Assembly (NCBI GenBank): GCA_050043265.1
Contig: JBHJIR010000032.1
Coordinates: 43,794-107,793 of the forward strand
Direction of reading: 5' to 3'
From: Pelagibius sp050043265
GTDB taxonomy: Bacteria > Pseudomonadota > Alphaproteobacteria > Kiloniellales > Kiloniellaceae
Length of the DNA: 64,000 nucleotides
Part shown: piece after piece, positions 41,069 to 51,924 of the stretch
Numbering within the stretch: the stretch's first letter is position 1
How the letters are laid out: every line of letters starts with the position of its first letter
Translations under genes and position numbers: made by a program
The notes under the pieces: generated by a model
Database searches by the model: none
What the model was told of the DNA's origin: nothing
Seen by the model: the letters and a program-made list of their open reading frames with translations, nothing else

Positions 41069-42295
41069 CTAGGCGGCGCGACGCAGGTTCATGGCCTGCC
41101 AGATTTCAGTCAGGGCGGCGACCAGGCGGTCCATGGCCGCATCGCTGCGCAGCGGCGTCGGCGTCAGACGCAGGCGCTCGGTGCCGCGCGGGACGGTCGG
41201 GTAGTTGATCGGCTGCACGTAGATGCCGTACTGCTCCATCAGGCGGTCGGTGACCGCGCGGCAGGCCACCGGATCGCCGACCAGCACCGGGACGATGTGG
41301 CTTTCCGACGGCATTACCGGCAGGCCGGCCTCGGCGAGGCGGCGCTTCAGGGTCGCCGCGCGCTCCTGGTGGGCGTCGCGTTCGGCCTGGCTGCGGCGCA
41401 GGTGGGAGACGCTGGCCAGTGCCCCGGCGGCCACCGCCGGCGGCAGCGAGGTGGTGAAGATGAAGCCGGAGGCGAAGCTGCGCACGAAGTCGCACAGCGC
41501 GGCCGAGGCGGCGATATAACCGCCCATCACGCCGAAGGCCTTGCCGAGGGTGCCCTCGATGACCGTCAGGCGATCCATCAGGCCCTCGCGTTCGGCGATG
41601 CCGCCGCCGCAGGGCCCGTACAGGCCGACGGCGTGAACCTCGTCCAGGTAGGTCATGGCGCCGTGCTTTTCGGCCACGTCGCAGATCTCCGCGATGGGGG
41701 CGACGTCGCCGTCCATCGAATAGACCGATTCGAAGGCGACCAGTTTGGCGGCGGCCGGGTCGGCCTCGCTCAACAGGCGGTCGAGGTGTTCCGGGTCGTT
41801 GTGGCGGAAGATCGCCTTGCCGGCCCTGGAATAGCGGATGCCCTCGATCATCGAGGCATGGTTCAGGGCATCGGAGAACACGATGCAGTTGGGCAGGCGC
41901 GCCGCCAGGGTGCCCAGCGCCGCCCAATTGGAGACGTAGCCGGAGGTGAACAGCAGCGCGGCTTCCTTGCCGTGCAGGGCCGCCAGTTCCCGCTCCAGCA
42001 GGACATGATAGTGGTTGGTGCCGGAGAGGTTGCGGGTGCCGCCGGCGCCGGCGCCGCAGCGGTCGATCGCCTCGTGCATGGCGGCCAGGACCGCCGGGTG
42101 CTGGCCCATGCCCAGGTAGTCGTTGGAGCACCACACGGTGACGTCGTCGACCTGGCCGGTCGCGCTGCCGGCCGGGGCATAGCGGCGGGCGTGCGGGAAA
42201 TCCCCCGCCTGGCGCTCCAACTCGGCGAACACGCGGTAGCGGCCCTCGGCCTTCAGGCCGGCCATTTCCTGGGCGAAAAAGCGCTCGAAATCCAT
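41069..42295 (-). CDS. hemA: 5-aminolevulinate synthase
   Basis: PLP enzyme that condenses succinyl-CoA and glycine to 5-aminolevulinate, the committed step of haem (and, in phototrophs, bacteriochlorophyll) synthesis by the C4 route found in alphaproteobacteria. The 408 residues show WCSNDYLGMGQHP, the glycine-rich GAGAGGTRNLSGT, DEVHAVGLYG with ring-stacking residues (D219, H221) and the Schiff-base lysine K252 in EGTLGKAFGVMGGYI. GGAAGA precedes the ATG at 42295. The gene lies between the class III aminotransferase and the polyamine-binding genes, all minus strand, but 236- and 295-bp gaps suggest it is transcribed on its own. Confidence 0.97.
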   Translation of the reverse strand: MDFERFFAQEMAGLKAEGRYRVFAELERQAGDFPHARRYAPAGSATGQVDDVTVWCSNDYLGMGQHPAVLAAMHEAIDRCGAGAGGTRNLSGTNHYHVLLERELAALHGKEAALLFTSGYVSNWAALGTLAARLPNCIVFSDALNHASMIEGIRYSRAGKAIFRHNDPEHLDRLLSEADPAAAKLVAFESVYSMDGDVAPIAEICDVAEKHGAMTYLDEVHAVGLYGPCGGGIAEREGLMDRLTVIEGTLGKAFGVMGGYIAASAALCDFVRSFASGFIFTTSLPPAVAAGALASVSHLRRSQAERDAHQERAATLKRRLAEAGLPVMPSESHIVPVLVGDPVACRAVTDRLMEQYGIYVQPINYPTVPRGTERLRLTPTPLRSDAAMDRLVAALTEIWQAMNLRRAA

Positions 42296-42531
42296 CGTTA
42301 CTACGTCTTCCGGCTGGGCGGGCCAAAGCGGGGACTCAGGCCGGCAATCGCTACGGTTTCCGGGCCCCGGACAGACCCAAGATAGCGCAATCTAACAAAT
42401 ACAATCCGGGGTCCCCCCCAGAAAGTGCCAGATAAGCCGCTGTTTTCCGCGTCAAATCGACACAGAATCGGGGGTGCCAGCCGCGACCACGCCCCAGCCG
42501 GCGCCACCCGGGCGCGCGCCCGGGACGCCCC

Positions 42532-43923
42532 CTAGGCTACCGCGGCCAGGCCCTGCTCGCTCACCCAGGCGGCGGTTTCGTCCAGGGCTTTGGCGAAGCC
42601 GGCGAGAATCTCGTCGATCTCCGCCTCGCTGATGATCATCGGCGGGCAGCAGGCGATGGTGTCGCCCAGATTGCGGAAGATCACGCCGTGGTCCTGGGCC
42701 CGCGCCGCGAAGAAGGCGCCGACCTTGCCGACCGGCTCGAAGGGCGTCTTGGCCGCCTTGTCGGCGACCAGTTCGACCGCGGCGATCAGGCCGATGCCGC
42801 GCACCTCGCCGACCAGCGGGTGATCGGCGAAGCGGCGCAGGCCTTCCTGCAGCCGCGGCGCCACCGCGCGGACGTGGTCGACGATGTTGCGCTCCTCGTA
42901 GATCTTCAGCGTCTCCAGCGCCACCGCGGCGGCCACCGGATTGGCGCTGTAGGCGTAGCCGCGGCCGAAGGAGCCACGCTTGGCCGAGTTGTCGGCGAGG
43001 ACCTGGTAGATCTTGTCGCTGACCAGCACCGCCGAGACCGGCATGTAGGCGCTGCTCAACTGCTTGGCCACGCTCATCATGTCCGGTTTGATCCCGAAGG
43101 TCTCGCAGCCGAACAGGTTGCCGGTCCGCCCGAAGCCGGTGATCACCTCGTCGGCGACCAGCAGCACGTCGTACTTCTTCAGGACGGCCTGGATCTTTTC
43201 CCAATAGCCCGCGGGCGGCACGATGACGCCGCCGGCGCCCTGCAGCGGCTCGCCGATGAAGGCGGCGACCGTGTCGGGGCCTTCCGCCAGGATCAGTTCT
43301 TCCAGCTCGCGCACCCGACGGTCGACGAAGTCGGCCTCGCTCTCGCCTTCCTCGGCGAAGCGGTAGTAGTGCGGCGCCCCGGTGTGGATGATGTTCGCGA
43401 TCGGCACGTCGAAATCGAACTGCGCATAGGGCAGGCCGGTCAGGCTGGCGGCGGCGACGGTGACGCCGTGGTCGCCCTTGATGCGGCCGATGATCTTCTT
43501 CTTCTCGGGCCGGCCGAGCGCGTTGTTGTAGTACCACACCATCTTCACGACGGTGTCGTTGGCTTCCGAGCCGGAGTTGGCGAAGAACACCTTGGTCAGC
43601 TGCGCCGGGGTCATCTGGATCAGCTTCTCGGCGAGGTCGACCACCGGGGTCGCCGTCTTCTGCGCGAAGGAATGGTAGTAGGGCAGCTTCGACATCTGCT
43701 GGGTCGCGGCGTCGCCCAGCCGTTTCTCGCTGAAACCGAGCCCGGCGCACCACAAGCCCGCCATGGCCTCCAGATAACGGTTGCCGTCTTCGTCGATCAC
43801 GTAGACCCCGTCGCCGCGGTCGAGGATCAGCGAGCCTTCGTCCTCGTTCTTGCGGGCGGTGGTGTAGGGGTGCAGGTGATAGGCGATATCACGGCTGGCC
43901 GCCGAGTTTGGCCGGACGCTCAT
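42532..43923 (-). CDS. class III pyridoxal-phosphate aminotransferase (putrescine/omega-amine type)
   Basis: Omega-aminotransferase, 463 residues, of the subgroup containing the Pseudomonas putrescine-pyruvate aminotransferase (SpuC) and beta-alanine-pyruvate enzymes. The first 60 residues (DIAYHLHPYTTARKNEDEGS, then YLEAMAGLWCAGLGFSE) are typical. FFANSGSEANDT binds the PLP phosphate, D258 in LLVADEVITGFGRTG contacts the ring, and the Schiff-base lysine is K287 (MSVAKQLSSAYMP). AGGAGA precedes the ATG at 43923. Beside polyamine importers its likely job is conversion of putrescine or an acetyl-free polyamine to the aminoaldehyde, but the substrate is inferred. Confidence 0.92.
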   Translation of the reverse strand: MSVRPNSAASRDIAYHLHPYTTARKNEDEGSLILDRGDGVYVIDEDGNRYLEAMAGLWCAGLGFSEKRLGDAATQQMSKLPYYHSFAQKTATPVVDLAEKLIQMTPAQLTKVFFANSGSEANDTVVKMVWYYNNALGRPEKKKIIGRIKGDHGVTVAAASLTGLPYAQFDFDVPIANIIHTGAPHYYRFAEEGESEADFVDRRVRELEELILAEGPDTVAAFIGEPLQGAGGVIVPPAGYWEKIQAVLKKYDVLLVADEVITGFGRTGNLFGCETFGIKPDMMSVAKQLSSAYMPVSAVLVSDKIYQVLADNSAKRGSFGRGYAYSANPVAAAVALETLKIYEERNIVDHVRAVAPRLQEGLRRFADHPLVGEVRGIGLIAAVELVADKAAKTPFEPVGKVGAFFAARAQDHGVIFRNLGDTIACCPPMIISEAEIDEILAGFAKALDETAAWVSEQGLAAVA

Positions 43924-44124
43924 GGGGTTCTCCTAAAGCAAAGACGTTTCGCCTGCCCCCGGGCGCACGGCAGGACGCCGGGCGGGCGAAGGCGGGACCG
44001 CCGGCAGCCTACTCCCAGCCCCGGGGGAAGGCCAAGCCTTTGCCCGCGATCCAAGGCGCATAGGCGGCCTGTGGCCGGCGCATAGGGCGAAACCATTGGC
44101 GGACAAGCGTTTTCGACCGGCTTG

Positions 44125-44742
44125 TTAAAGCGCGCCGGCGGCCTTGTCGACCCGTGCGAGAAAGGCCTCGCGCCGGGCGTCGGAGAGCTTTTCGGCGTGA
44201 TAGCAGTTCAGCATGCGGAAACGGGCCGATCGGGTGCAGGGGCCGACGATGCCGCTTCTGATCTGCCGCCGCACGGGGTTGCGCATATAGAGCTCGGCGA
44301 CCCACCAGGGCGACCCGAGTGTGGTGATCGTGAGCACGCTGTCGATGTTGTCGAGGCAGGGGAGGATCTGGCCGTAGCCCGGCGTGTGCCGGAAGGCGAC
44401 GCCCGGCTGGAACACGCGGTCGATCCAACCCTTCAGGATCGCCGGCATGCCGAACCACCACTGCGGAAACACCAACACCAGCTTGCCGGCCGCGCGCAGG
44501 CGGGCGACCGCGTCGGCGACGCCGGAGGTGTGGCCAGTGATATCGCCAGTGACATCGGGGGGCTCGCCATAGTAGGCGCGCCGCTCGCCGGCAGTGAGAC
44601 AGGGCTGGAAGGCCTCGGCGTAGAGATCAAGCCTGTCCACGGTGTGGCCCGCGGCGGTGAGTGCGGCGCTGGCGCGTGCGGCGATGGCGGCGCAGAAGCT
44701 GTCTTGCAGCGGATGGGCGAAGACCAGGAGGGCATGGGCCAA
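44125..44742 (-). CDS. flavodoxin-fold NAD(P)H-dependent quinone oxidoreductase family
   Basis: A 205-residue flavoprotein of the MdaB/Kef-ancillary-type flavodoxin-like fold family. The N-terminus AHALLVFAHPLQDSFCAAIA has the phosphate-binding loop, and LVFPQWWFGMPAILKGWIDR is the FMN-contacting segment that defines the family. It is expected to reduce quinones by two electrons or support a potassium efflux system; the substrate is unknown. Translation starts at TTG 44742, with AAGGAG 7 bp upstream, so the unusual start is well supported. It is on the same strand as the ABC exporter, beginning 53 bp after that gene's stop. Confidence 0.9.
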   Translation of the reverse strand: MAHALLVFAHPLQDSFCAAIAARASAALTAAGHTVDRLDLYAEAFQPCLTAGERRAYYGEPPDVTGDITGHTSGVADAVARLRAAGKLVLVFPQWWFGMPAILKGWIDRVFQPGVAFRHTPGYGQILPCLDNIDSVLTITTLGSPWWVAELYMRNPVRRQIRSGIVGPCTRSARFRMLNCYHAEKLSDARREAFLARVDKAAGAL

Positions 44743-44795
44743 GAAGCTGCTCCTTGCTGCGTGGAAACTCGTCTACGCACCGACGCCTGTGACGA

Positions 44796-46646
<1,851 letters not shown>

Positions 46647-46868
46647 GCGGGGGCGGCCTGCGACTCTCTGCTGGGGTTTCGCGGTTGGGCGGATCACTAT
46701 TAAGTGGTGGCGGCCGCAGGCGAAGGCAAACTCCCCCGGATCGTTACGGATTGTTTCCGCCGGATTTCATGATAGCAGCTAATCTGGCCGCCAGCCGTGC
46801 GAAAAGGTCACGGCTGCCGCCCGGCGTCCGGGGCCGGACAGCGGAATTGTCAGGAGAGAGACGAGGTC

Positions 46869-47648
46869 ATGGGGAAAAGCGTTGCAAGGTGGGCCCTCGC
46901 CGGGGTGCTGCTGCTGACAGCCTGTACGGCGCCCACGCCTCAGGCGGCGCCGCCCGATCCGACTGAACAGGCACTGCTCGACGATTTTCGCCGGGCCGTC
47001 TATGGACCGGCCGGGACGGGGAACCGTCATCTGGCCAAGTGGACCGGGCCAATTCGCGCTGCCGTCATCGGGCCCGACCGGTCTGACTACCGGGCCGCGG
47101 CGCGGCGCCACCTGGCCGACCTCGCGGACCTCACCGGTCTCGCCGTCGACGAGGCACCGGAAGCTCAGGCCAACCTGCTGCTCTTTTACGCTGACGACCC
47201 CTTTGCGGCGGCGCGCGATCACCGCGCGCGCTTCGCCCATCGCATCCCCGACCCGGCGGCCTTCGGCAAGCGGCAGGATGTCATGGCACCGGGTGCCACC
47301 TGCTTCGGTTTCGTCTGGGGCGGCTGGCCCGGCGGGCGGGGCATCGATTTTGCCGTGGTCTTCATCCGCACCGACCGTGGCGAGCGCACGGTCGGGGGCT
47401 GTCTGGTGCAGCAGACGACCCAGGTGCTGGGCCTCCTGTACGATCTCGATTCCAGCGCCGAATCGGTGTTCGGCGATGCCGGCGCATACATCGATCTCAC
47501 CGCGCGCGACCGCCTGCTGTTGCAGATGCTGTACGACCCGAGTCTCAGACCCGGCATGGGCTGGACGGAGGCGGAGCCGCTGGCCCGCGCGACCTTCCGC
47601 GCGCTGCTCCAGCGGACGGCTGCGGTGGGTGGCAGTCTTACCCGCTGA
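46869..47648 (+). CDS. DUF2927-type lipoprotein
   Basis: A 259-residue predicted lipoprotein. The signal peptide ends in a lipobox (LLLTAC, cysteine 19). The mature part resembles the DUF2927 family of alphaproteobacterial secreted proteins: a KWTGPIRAAVIGPDRSDYRA block, ANLLLFYADDPFAAARDHRA and the C-terminal CLVQQTTQVLGLLYDLDSSA segment, which is the DUF2927 hallmark and recalls metalloprotease-like folds without a full HEXXH. The function is not known. GAGG precedes the ATG at 46869. The gene is divergent from the ABC exporter and 82 bp before the amidohydrolase, probably unrelated. Confidence 0.82.
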   Translation: MGKSVARWALAGVLLLTACTAPTPQAAPPDPTEQALLDDFRRAVYGPAGTGNRHLAKWTGPIRAAVIGPDRSDYRAAARRHLADLADLTGLAVDEAPEAQANLLLFYADDPFAAARDHRARFAHRIPDPAAFGKRQDVMAPGATCFGFVWGGWPGGRGIDFAVVFIRTDRGERTVGGCLVQQTTQVLGLLYDLDSSAESVFGDAGAYIDLTARDRLLLQMLYDPSLRPGMGWTEAEPLARATFRALLQRTAAVGGSLTR

Positions 47649-47730
47649 GATTCCTGGTTTCACTCATTGCGGCGCGTGCAGAGCGCACTTAGCATAGCCG
47701 CCGGGACTCGGGGGCAGGGAGCGACCAGGG

Positions 47731-48972
47731 GTGGACGGACGCGCGATGATTCTCTTCGAGAACGCCCGGCTGTTCGACGGTTTGGGCAGCGCGCTGCGTG
47801 ACGGCCACCACGTCCTCGTCGAGGGCGAGCGCATCAGGGAAGTCTCCGACAAACCGATCAAGGTATCGAGCGCCGAGGTCATCGACCTGAAGGGCCGCAC
47901 CCTGATGCCCGGCCTGATCGACGCCCATTTCCATGCCATGGCCGCCGACCCGGACTTCTCCAAGATGGAGTTCCTGCCGCGATCCTTCCTGCATCAGCAC
48001 GCAAGACACCTGCTGGAGGCCGCGCTGCAGCGCGGCTTCACCACGGTGCGCGATGCCGGCGGTGCCGACTACGGCCTCGCCATGGCGATCAAGGCCGGGC
48101 TCATTGAAGGGCCGCGGCTGTTCTATTCCGGCCGCGCCCTGACCCAGACCGGCGGCCACGCCGACTTCCGCAGCCTGGAGGCGGGGGGCGATCCCTGCTT
48201 CTGCGGCCAGAGCGCCCACATCTTCGGGGCTATCGCCGACGGCGTGCCGGCGGTGCAGCAGGCCGCGCGGGAGGAACTGCGCAAGGGCGCGACGCAGATC
48301 AAGATCATGGCGTCGGGCGGCGTCTCCTCACCGACCGATCCGATCTGGAACCTGCAGTATTCGGAAGACGAGATCCGCGCCATCGTCTGGGAGGCGACCT
48401 CCTGGCGCACCTACGTTATGGCCCATGCTTACACGCCCGAGGCCATCGCGCGCTGCGTCGCTTTCGGCGTGCGCTCCATCGAACACGCCAACCTGATCGA
48501 TGCGCCAACGGCCCGCGCTTGTGCCGAGGCCGGTGCTTATGTGGTGCCGACCCTGGTGACCTATCAGATGCTGGAGCGTTTCGGTCCCGAACTGGGGCTG
48601 CCGGCGGTGGGGCTGGAGAAGCTGAAGGTGGTGCGTGCGGCCGGCGTGAAGTCGCTGGAGATTCTCAAGGCGGCCGGCGTGTCGGTCGGCTTCGGCACCG
48701 ATCTGCTGGGCGCCATGCAGGCGCACCAGTCGCACGAGTTCGCGATCCGCGCCGAGGTGCTGTCGCCGGCGGAGATCCTGCGCTCGGCGACCGCGGTGAA
48801 TGCGGCGCTGCTGAATGCCGAGGGCGAATTGGGGGTCTGCGCGCCGGGCGCTTTTGCCGATCTTATCGTTGTGGACGGCGATCCGCTCGAAGACCTCGCG
48901 CTGCTGGAGGCGCAGGGGGCTCACCTGCAGGCGATCGTGAAAGGTGGGCGCTTCGTGAAACAAACGCTTTAG
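47731..48972 (+). CDS. amidohydrolase-superfamily metal-dependent hydrolase
   Basis: A 413-residue cytosolic TIM-barrel hydrolase of the imidazolonepropionase/Xaa-Pro dipeptidase-like group. The metal-binding pattern is DAHFHAM after LMPGLI, a metal-bridging lysine in ATQIKIMASGGVSS, histidines in MAHAYTPEAI and IEHANLI, and the aspartate in GFGTDLLG. A composite beta domain flanks both ends (LFENARLFDG, DLIVVDGDPLEDL). Relatives hydrolyse dipeptides, N-acyl amino acids or cyclic amides. Located just before an oligopeptide importer, it may act on imported peptides. The start GTG 47731 has AGGGAG upstream; an ATG at 47746 is possible. Confidence 0.9.
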   Translation: MDGRAMILFENARLFDGLGSALRDGHHVLVEGERIREVSDKPIKVSSAEVIDLKGRTLMPGLIDAHFHAMAADPDFSKMEFLPRSFLHQHARHLLEAALQRGFTTVRDAGGADYGLAMAIKAGLIEGPRLFYSGRALTQTGGHADFRSLEAGGDPCFCGQSAHIFGAIADGVPAVQQAAREELRKGATQIKIMASGGVSSPTDPIWNLQYSEDEIRAIVWEATSWRTYVMAHAYTPEAIARCVAFGVRSIEHANLIDAPTARACAEAGAYVVPTLVTYQMLERFGPELGLPAVGLEKLKVVRAAGVKSLEILKAAGVSVGFGTDLLGAMQAHQSHEFAIRAEVLSPAEILRSATAVNAALLNAEGELGVCAPGAFADLIVVDGDPLEDLALLEAQGAHLQAIVKGGRFVKQTL

Positions 48973-49158
48973 TGGTAGCGCGAGCGTAGGGGGCAAGATT
49001 CCGGTAAGTCGCTTGTTTTCAAAAAGTAATTCGTAATAGGCTAGTGCCGAATTATCGCAGTTCGAGCCGTTTTATCAACAGTTGTATTTCAGTCTGCAAA
49101 ATCAACACACGGTCAGGGGCAATAGCGCCCCGCCGGGACTGACAAAGGGGACGCGGCT

Positions 49159-50781
49159 ATGTTTCAACGACTGCTGCTACGGCAACGGGGTAAGATGGCG
49201 AGGCGCGGCTTGCTGGCTGCGGCTGCGGCGGCGGGCATGCTTGCCGGCAGTGCCGGCGCCCAGGCGGAAACCTTCAAGTGGGCCTTTCAGGGCGATATTC
49301 AGACGCTGGACCCGCACGGCCTCTTCGAGACCTTCTCGCTCGGCTTCCAATTGAACTTCTATGAAGGGCTGGTTTCGCGCACGCCCGATCTGCAGTTGCA
49401 GCCCGGCTTGGCGACCTCCTGGGAGAACGTGGAGCCGACGGTCTGGCGCTTCACCCTGCGCAAGGGCGTGAAGTTCCACAACGGCAGCGACTTCAACGCC
49501 GACGACGTGATCTTCTCGGTGCAGCGGATCAATTCCGAAGGCTCCGACATGAAGGTCATCGCCGCCCTCATCAAGGACGCGGTGAAGGTCGACGACTACA
49601 CGGTCGACCTGATGACGCCGCAGCCCAATCCGATCCTGCCGCTGCAGCTCGAGATCTTCATGATCATGGACAAGGAGTGGTCGCAGGAGCACGGCACCAC
49701 CGACCCCACCAATATCAAGGGCGACGACCAGGGCAACTACGCCAACCTGCACGCCAACGGCACCGGTCCGTTCATGGTGAAGGAACGTCAGCCTGACGTG
49801 CGCACGGTACTGGAGCCCAATCCCAACTGGTGGGGCGACAGCAAGAGCAACGTCACCGAGGCGATCTTCACGCCGATCGGTCAGGACGCGACGCGGGTGG
49901 CGGCCCTGATCTCCGGCGACGTCGACATGGCCTACCCGGTGCCGGTGCAGGACTGGAAGCGGTTGGAAGATGCCGCCGGGGTCAGCCCGCTGACCGGCGC
50001 GGAGGCGCGCACCATCTTTCTGGGCTTCGATCAGGCGCGCGACGAGCTGCTGTATTCCAGCGTAAAGGGCAAGAACCCCTTCAAGGACCAGCGGGTGCGC
50101 CAGGCGTTTTTCCAGGCTATCGATATCGAGGCGATCAAGGACAAGATCATGCGCGGCGCTTCGACGCCGAGCAACCTGATGATCGCGCCGCAGATCAACG
50201 GCTACAATCCGGCGCTGAACGTGCGCCTGCCCTATGACGTCGGCAAGGCCAAGGCCCTGCTGGCCGAGGCCGGCTATCCCGACGGCTTCGAGGTCACCAT
50301 GGACTGTCCTAACGACCGCTACGTGAACGACGAGCGGATCTGCCAGGCGGTTGCCTCGATGCTGGCCAAGGTCGGTGTGAAGATCGATCTGCTGGCACAG
50401 AGCAAGTCGAAGTATTTCGCCAAGGTGCTGGAACAGAACGGCTACGACACCAGCTTTTACCTGCTCGGCTGGACCCCCTCGACCTTCGATGCCCACAACG
50501 TGATCGCCTCGACCATGGCCTGCCGCGGCGACGGCAAGGGATCGTTCAACCTCGGGGGCTACTGCAACCAGCGGGTCACCGAGCTGGCCGACCTGATCCA
50601 GGTGGAGATAGACCCGGCGAAACGTCAGGCGCTGATCGACGAAGCGAACAAGATCCACGCCGACGAGGTCGGCCATATCCCGCTGCACCAGCAGCCGCTG
50701 TCCTGGGGCGTCAGCGACAAGGTGACTGTGGCCCAGCGTCCCGACGATATGTTTCATTTGCGATACGTGACGGTTAAGTAA
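49159..50781 (+). CDS. oligopeptide/dipeptide-type binding protein (family 5)
   Basis: Solute-binding protein of the DppA/OppA family, 540 residues, delivering a peptide or related solute. The N-terminus includes an arginine pair before the hydrophobic core (MARRGLLAAAAAAGMLAG), which is Sec- or weak Tat-like. The mature start FKWAFQGDIQTLDPHGLFET and the DNGSDFNADDVIFSVQRI-like block (FHNGSDFNADDVIFSVQRIN) are family hallmarks. NPFKDQRVRQAFFQAIDIEA is the SBP_bac_5 signature. AGGGGA precedes the ATG at 49159. A strong hairpin follows the stop, and the four cognate transporter genes lie downstream. Confidence 0.93.
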   Translation: MFQRLLLRQRGKMARRGLLAAAAAAGMLAGSAGAQAETFKWAFQGDIQTLDPHGLFETFSLGFQLNFYEGLVSRTPDLQLQPGLATSWENVEPTVWRFTLRKGVKFHNGSDFNADDVIFSVQRINSEGSDMKVIAALIKDAVKVDDYTVDLMTPQPNPILPLQLEIFMIMDKEWSQEHGTTDPTNIKGDDQGNYANLHANGTGPFMVKERQPDVRTVLEPNPNWWGDSKSNVTEAIFTPIGQDATRVAALISGDVDMAYPVPVQDWKRLEDAAGVSPLTGAEARTIFLGFDQARDELLYSSVKGKNPFKDQRVRQAFFQAIDIEAIKDKIMRGASTPSNLMIAPQINGYNPALNVRLPYDVGKAKALLAEAGYPDGFEVTMDCPNDRYVNDERICQAVASMLAKVGVKIDLLAQSKSKYFAKVLEQNGYDTSFYLLGWTPSTFDAHNVIASTMACRGDGKGSFNLGGYCNQRVTELADLIQVEIDPAKRQALIDEANKIHADEVGHIPLHQQPLSWGVSDKVTVAQRPDDMFHLRYVTVK

Positions 50782-50798
50782 GCAAGGTGCTATGAAGA

Positions 50799-50827
50799 GG
50801 GCTCGGGTGGCGACACCCGGGCCCTTT
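50799..50827 (+). terminator. hairpin between the peptide-binding protein and permease genes
   Basis: GGGCTCGGGTG (50799-50809) pairs with CACCCGGGCCC (50814-50824) over 11 bp with one G-T wobble and a 4-nt loop, followed by TTT. It lies 17 bp past the stop and fits a leaky terminator or mRNA-protecting structure that lowers downstream expression. Confidence 0.65.
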
Positions 50828-50889
50828 CGATTCGGAGTCGCCGTGCCCGTCCCTTACGCCGCCAGGGCCAGTACAGGACCTAGAGCTTC

Positions 50890-51915
50890 ATGATCGCCTT
50901 CGTCGTCCGACGGCTTCTGCAGTCCATCCTGGTGATGCTGGCGGTCGGCTTCATTGCGTTCTCGCTGTTCAACTATGTCGGCGATCCGATCAACAACATG
51001 GTCGGCCAGGACACCACCCTGGAGCAGCGCCAGGCGCTGCGCGAGCGTCTCGGCCTGGACGATCCCTTCGTCGTCCAGTACGGGCGCTTCCTGGCCAACG
51101 CCGTGCAGGGCGATTTCGGTATCTCCTACCGCCACCGCCGGTCGGTGGCGGAGCTGATCGCCGAGCGCGCGCCGGCAACGCTGGAGCTGTCCCTGATCGC
51201 CGCCGCCCTGGCTTTTTTCATCGGCGTGCCCATGGGTGTCTACACCGGGTTGCACCGCCGCGGCTTCCTGTCGCAGGTGTTCCTGACGGTCTCCCTCATC
51301 GGCATCTCGCTGCCGACCTTCCTGATCGGCATCCTGCTGATCCTCGTCTTCGGGGTGCTGGCGCAGGACGTCAACGCCGCCGTCGGCTTCACGCTGGTGC
51401 CGCAACTGCCAACCTTCGGGCGTGGCGACACCGTGCAGCTCGGCTGGTGGTCGACGGGCTTCCTAACCAAGTCCGGGCTGCTGGCCCTGATCCTGCCGTC
51501 GATCACCCTGGCGCTGTTCCAGATGACACTGATCATGCGCCTGGTGCGCGCCGAGATGCTGGAGGTTCTGCGCACCGATTACATCAAGTTCGCCCGCGCC
51601 CGTGGCCTGTCCAACCGGGCGGTGAACTTCGGTCATGCACTGAAGAACACCCTGGTGCCGGTGATCACCATCACCGGCCTGCAGCTCGGCTCCATCATCG
51701 CCTTTGCGCTGATCACCGAGCAGGTCTTCCAGTGGCCCGGCATGGGTCTGTTGTTCCTGCAGGCGATCACCGAGGTCGATATCCCGGTGATGGCCGCCTA
51801 CCTGATGCTGGTCGGCTTCTTCTTCGTCATCATCAACCTGATCGTCGACCTGTTGTACTACGTCGTCGACCCCCGTCTGCGCGCCGACAAGGCCGTGGCC
51901 GCGGGCCATCCGTAA
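50890..51915 (+). CDS. peptide ABC transporter permease (DppB type)
   Basis: Inner-membrane channel subunit of 341 residues. The first helix and TM region MIAFVVRRLLQSILVMLAVG are typical of DppB. A periplasmic loop (about 32-95) carries GDFGISYRHRRSVAELIAER. The EAA-type loop lies at RTDYIKFARARGLSNRAVNF, and ALITEQVFQWPGMGLLFLQA is the C-terminal family signature. There is no ideal ribosome-binding site. The dppC-like gene starts 9 bp after the stop. Together the two form the channel of the importer 49159-54939. Confidence 0.93.
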   Translation: MIAFVVRRLLQSILVMLAVGFIAFSLFNYVGDPINNMVGQDTTLEQRQALRERLGLDDPFVVQYGRFLANAVQGDFGISYRHRRSVAELIAERAPATLELSLIAAALAFFIGVPMGVYTGLHRRGFLSQVFLTVSLIGISLPTFLIGILLILVFGVLAQDVNAAVGFTLVPQLPTFGRGDTVQLGWWSTGFLTKSGLLALILPSITLALFQMTLIMRLVRAEMLEVLRTDYIKFARARGLSNRAVNFGHALKNTLVPVITITGLQLGSIIAFALITEQVFQWPGMGLLFLQAITEVDIPVMAAYLMLVGFFFVIINLIVDLLYYVVDPRLRADKAVAAGHP

Positions 51916-51924
51916 GGGGCGGGG